From Candidatus Woesearchaeota archaeon (lineage in GTDB: Archaea > Nanobdellota > Nanobdellia > Woesearchaeales > UBA11576), in NCBI GenBank assembly GCA_030591125.1, contig JAUVBP010000091.1, positions 1-5,328 on the forward strand: 5,328 bases of DNA, given 5' to 3'. The position numbers and the translations under genes were made by a program. How positions within the stretch are numbered: the first letter of the stretch is position 1; the number at the start of each line of letters is the position of its first letter. The notes under the pieces are model-generated. The model did not search any database, was not told where the DNA came from, and worked only from the letters and a program-made list of their open reading frames with translations. This document shows, piece by piece, positions 5,044 through 5,328 of this stretch.

Positions 5044-5328
5044 TCACGCGACTTCAGCGACAAAGATATTGTCCTTGTCACGAAGGACCTTGAATCTTAT
5101 CTGGCCTTTCTTCTTATGGCACGCAACGACAGATACCACCCTTCCTTGTGCCTCAGCCAGCATCTCGTCCTTCATCCGTCCTGGAGCCACAATTATCCCA
5201 CGCACGACATCCCCTTTCTTGAATGGCTTCTCAAGAGGTTCTGTCTTGAACAATGAATGTTCTTTCGTGCGGAGAGTGACGCCAGTATCTTTCTCCCACC
5301 CGTCGAGCTTTTCATAGAAATCATCCCA
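5044..5328 (-). CDS. C-terminal part of a protein with a TRAM-like domain; possibly an archaeal radical SAM protein (5' end outside window)
   Basis: The minus frame is open from the right edge to a TGA at 5046-5044, giving 94 residues. The TTG at 5253 is probably internal, because the upstream in-frame residues read as sensible protein: W..FY..L.GWEK.TG..L, a helix-like linker. From about KPFKKGDVV onward the sequence has the look of a small beta-barrel such as TRAM: KKGDVVRG.IV, GRVVSVVA, GQIRFKVLRDKDNIFVAEVA at the terminus. TRAM domains bind RNA and often close tRNA-modifying or radical SAM enzymes. The W..FY..L..WE linker followed by a barrel reminds me of archaeal radical SAM proteins (COG2100-like), but the catalytic part with CxxxCxxC is not in the window, so this identity is a guess. 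It converges with the S-layer gene and is probably functionally unrelated to it. Confidence 0.75.
   Translation of the reverse strand, partial: WDDFYEKLDGWEKDTGVTLRTKEHSLFKTEPLEKPFKKGDVVRGIIVAPGRMKDEMLAEAQGRVVSVVACHKKKGQIRFKVLRDKDNIFVAEVA

Noticed and set aside
5069..5317. Plus-strand open frame after the second S-layer gene
   Set aside because: It overlaps the minus-strand gene whose protein has plausible TRAM-like features; the plus-strand translation is low-complexity Ser/Thr/Phe and has no ribosome site that I can see.

Overview
The window looks archaeal, most likely from a DPANN-type lineage (Woesearchaeota, Pacearchaeota or a relative) or another archaeon with the Methanococcus/DPANN style of surface-layer protein. 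The grounds are two large acidic S-layer-family proteins, a TTG start behind a short Shine-Dalgarno, a BRE/TATA-type promoter, and a multi-T-run terminator of the kind archaeal RNA polymerase uses. The lineage is inferred from protein style only; no marker gene is present.

Layout. Positions 1-1952 (+) hold the C-terminal ~650 residues of one S-layer protein, with its N-terminal part (about 230 residues by comparison with the second copy) off the left edge. Its stop codon sits in the loop of a 14-bp hairpin, followed by a cluster of T-runs. A 509-bp gap (1953-2461) separates it from the next gene. That gap is not empty: an AT-rich spacer is followed by a region (about 2055-2375) with three long complementary segment pairs, two short GCA-loop hairpins and further stems. 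I read it as a candidate structured RNA, or a very structured leader, of a type I do not recognise. Next come a BRE/TATA promoter, a GAGGT ribosome site and the second S-layer gene (2462-5038, +), which is complete and has a clear signal peptide. At the right edge, converging with a 5-bp gap, is the 3' end of an unrelated minus-strand gene (5044-5328). It ends in a TRAM-like beta-barrel and may be the tail of an archaeal radical SAM protein.

How they fit together. The two S-layer genes are tandem paralogues, colinear over their full shared length and roughly half identical by eye. They differ in specific ways: the first has an acidic tail, and the second has an extra cysteine pair. The terminator and promoter between them suggest separate transcription, so they may be alternative or co-assembling lattice subunits. 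The most unusual part of the window is the intergenic structured region. Its helices, if all form together, would be linked pseudoknots.
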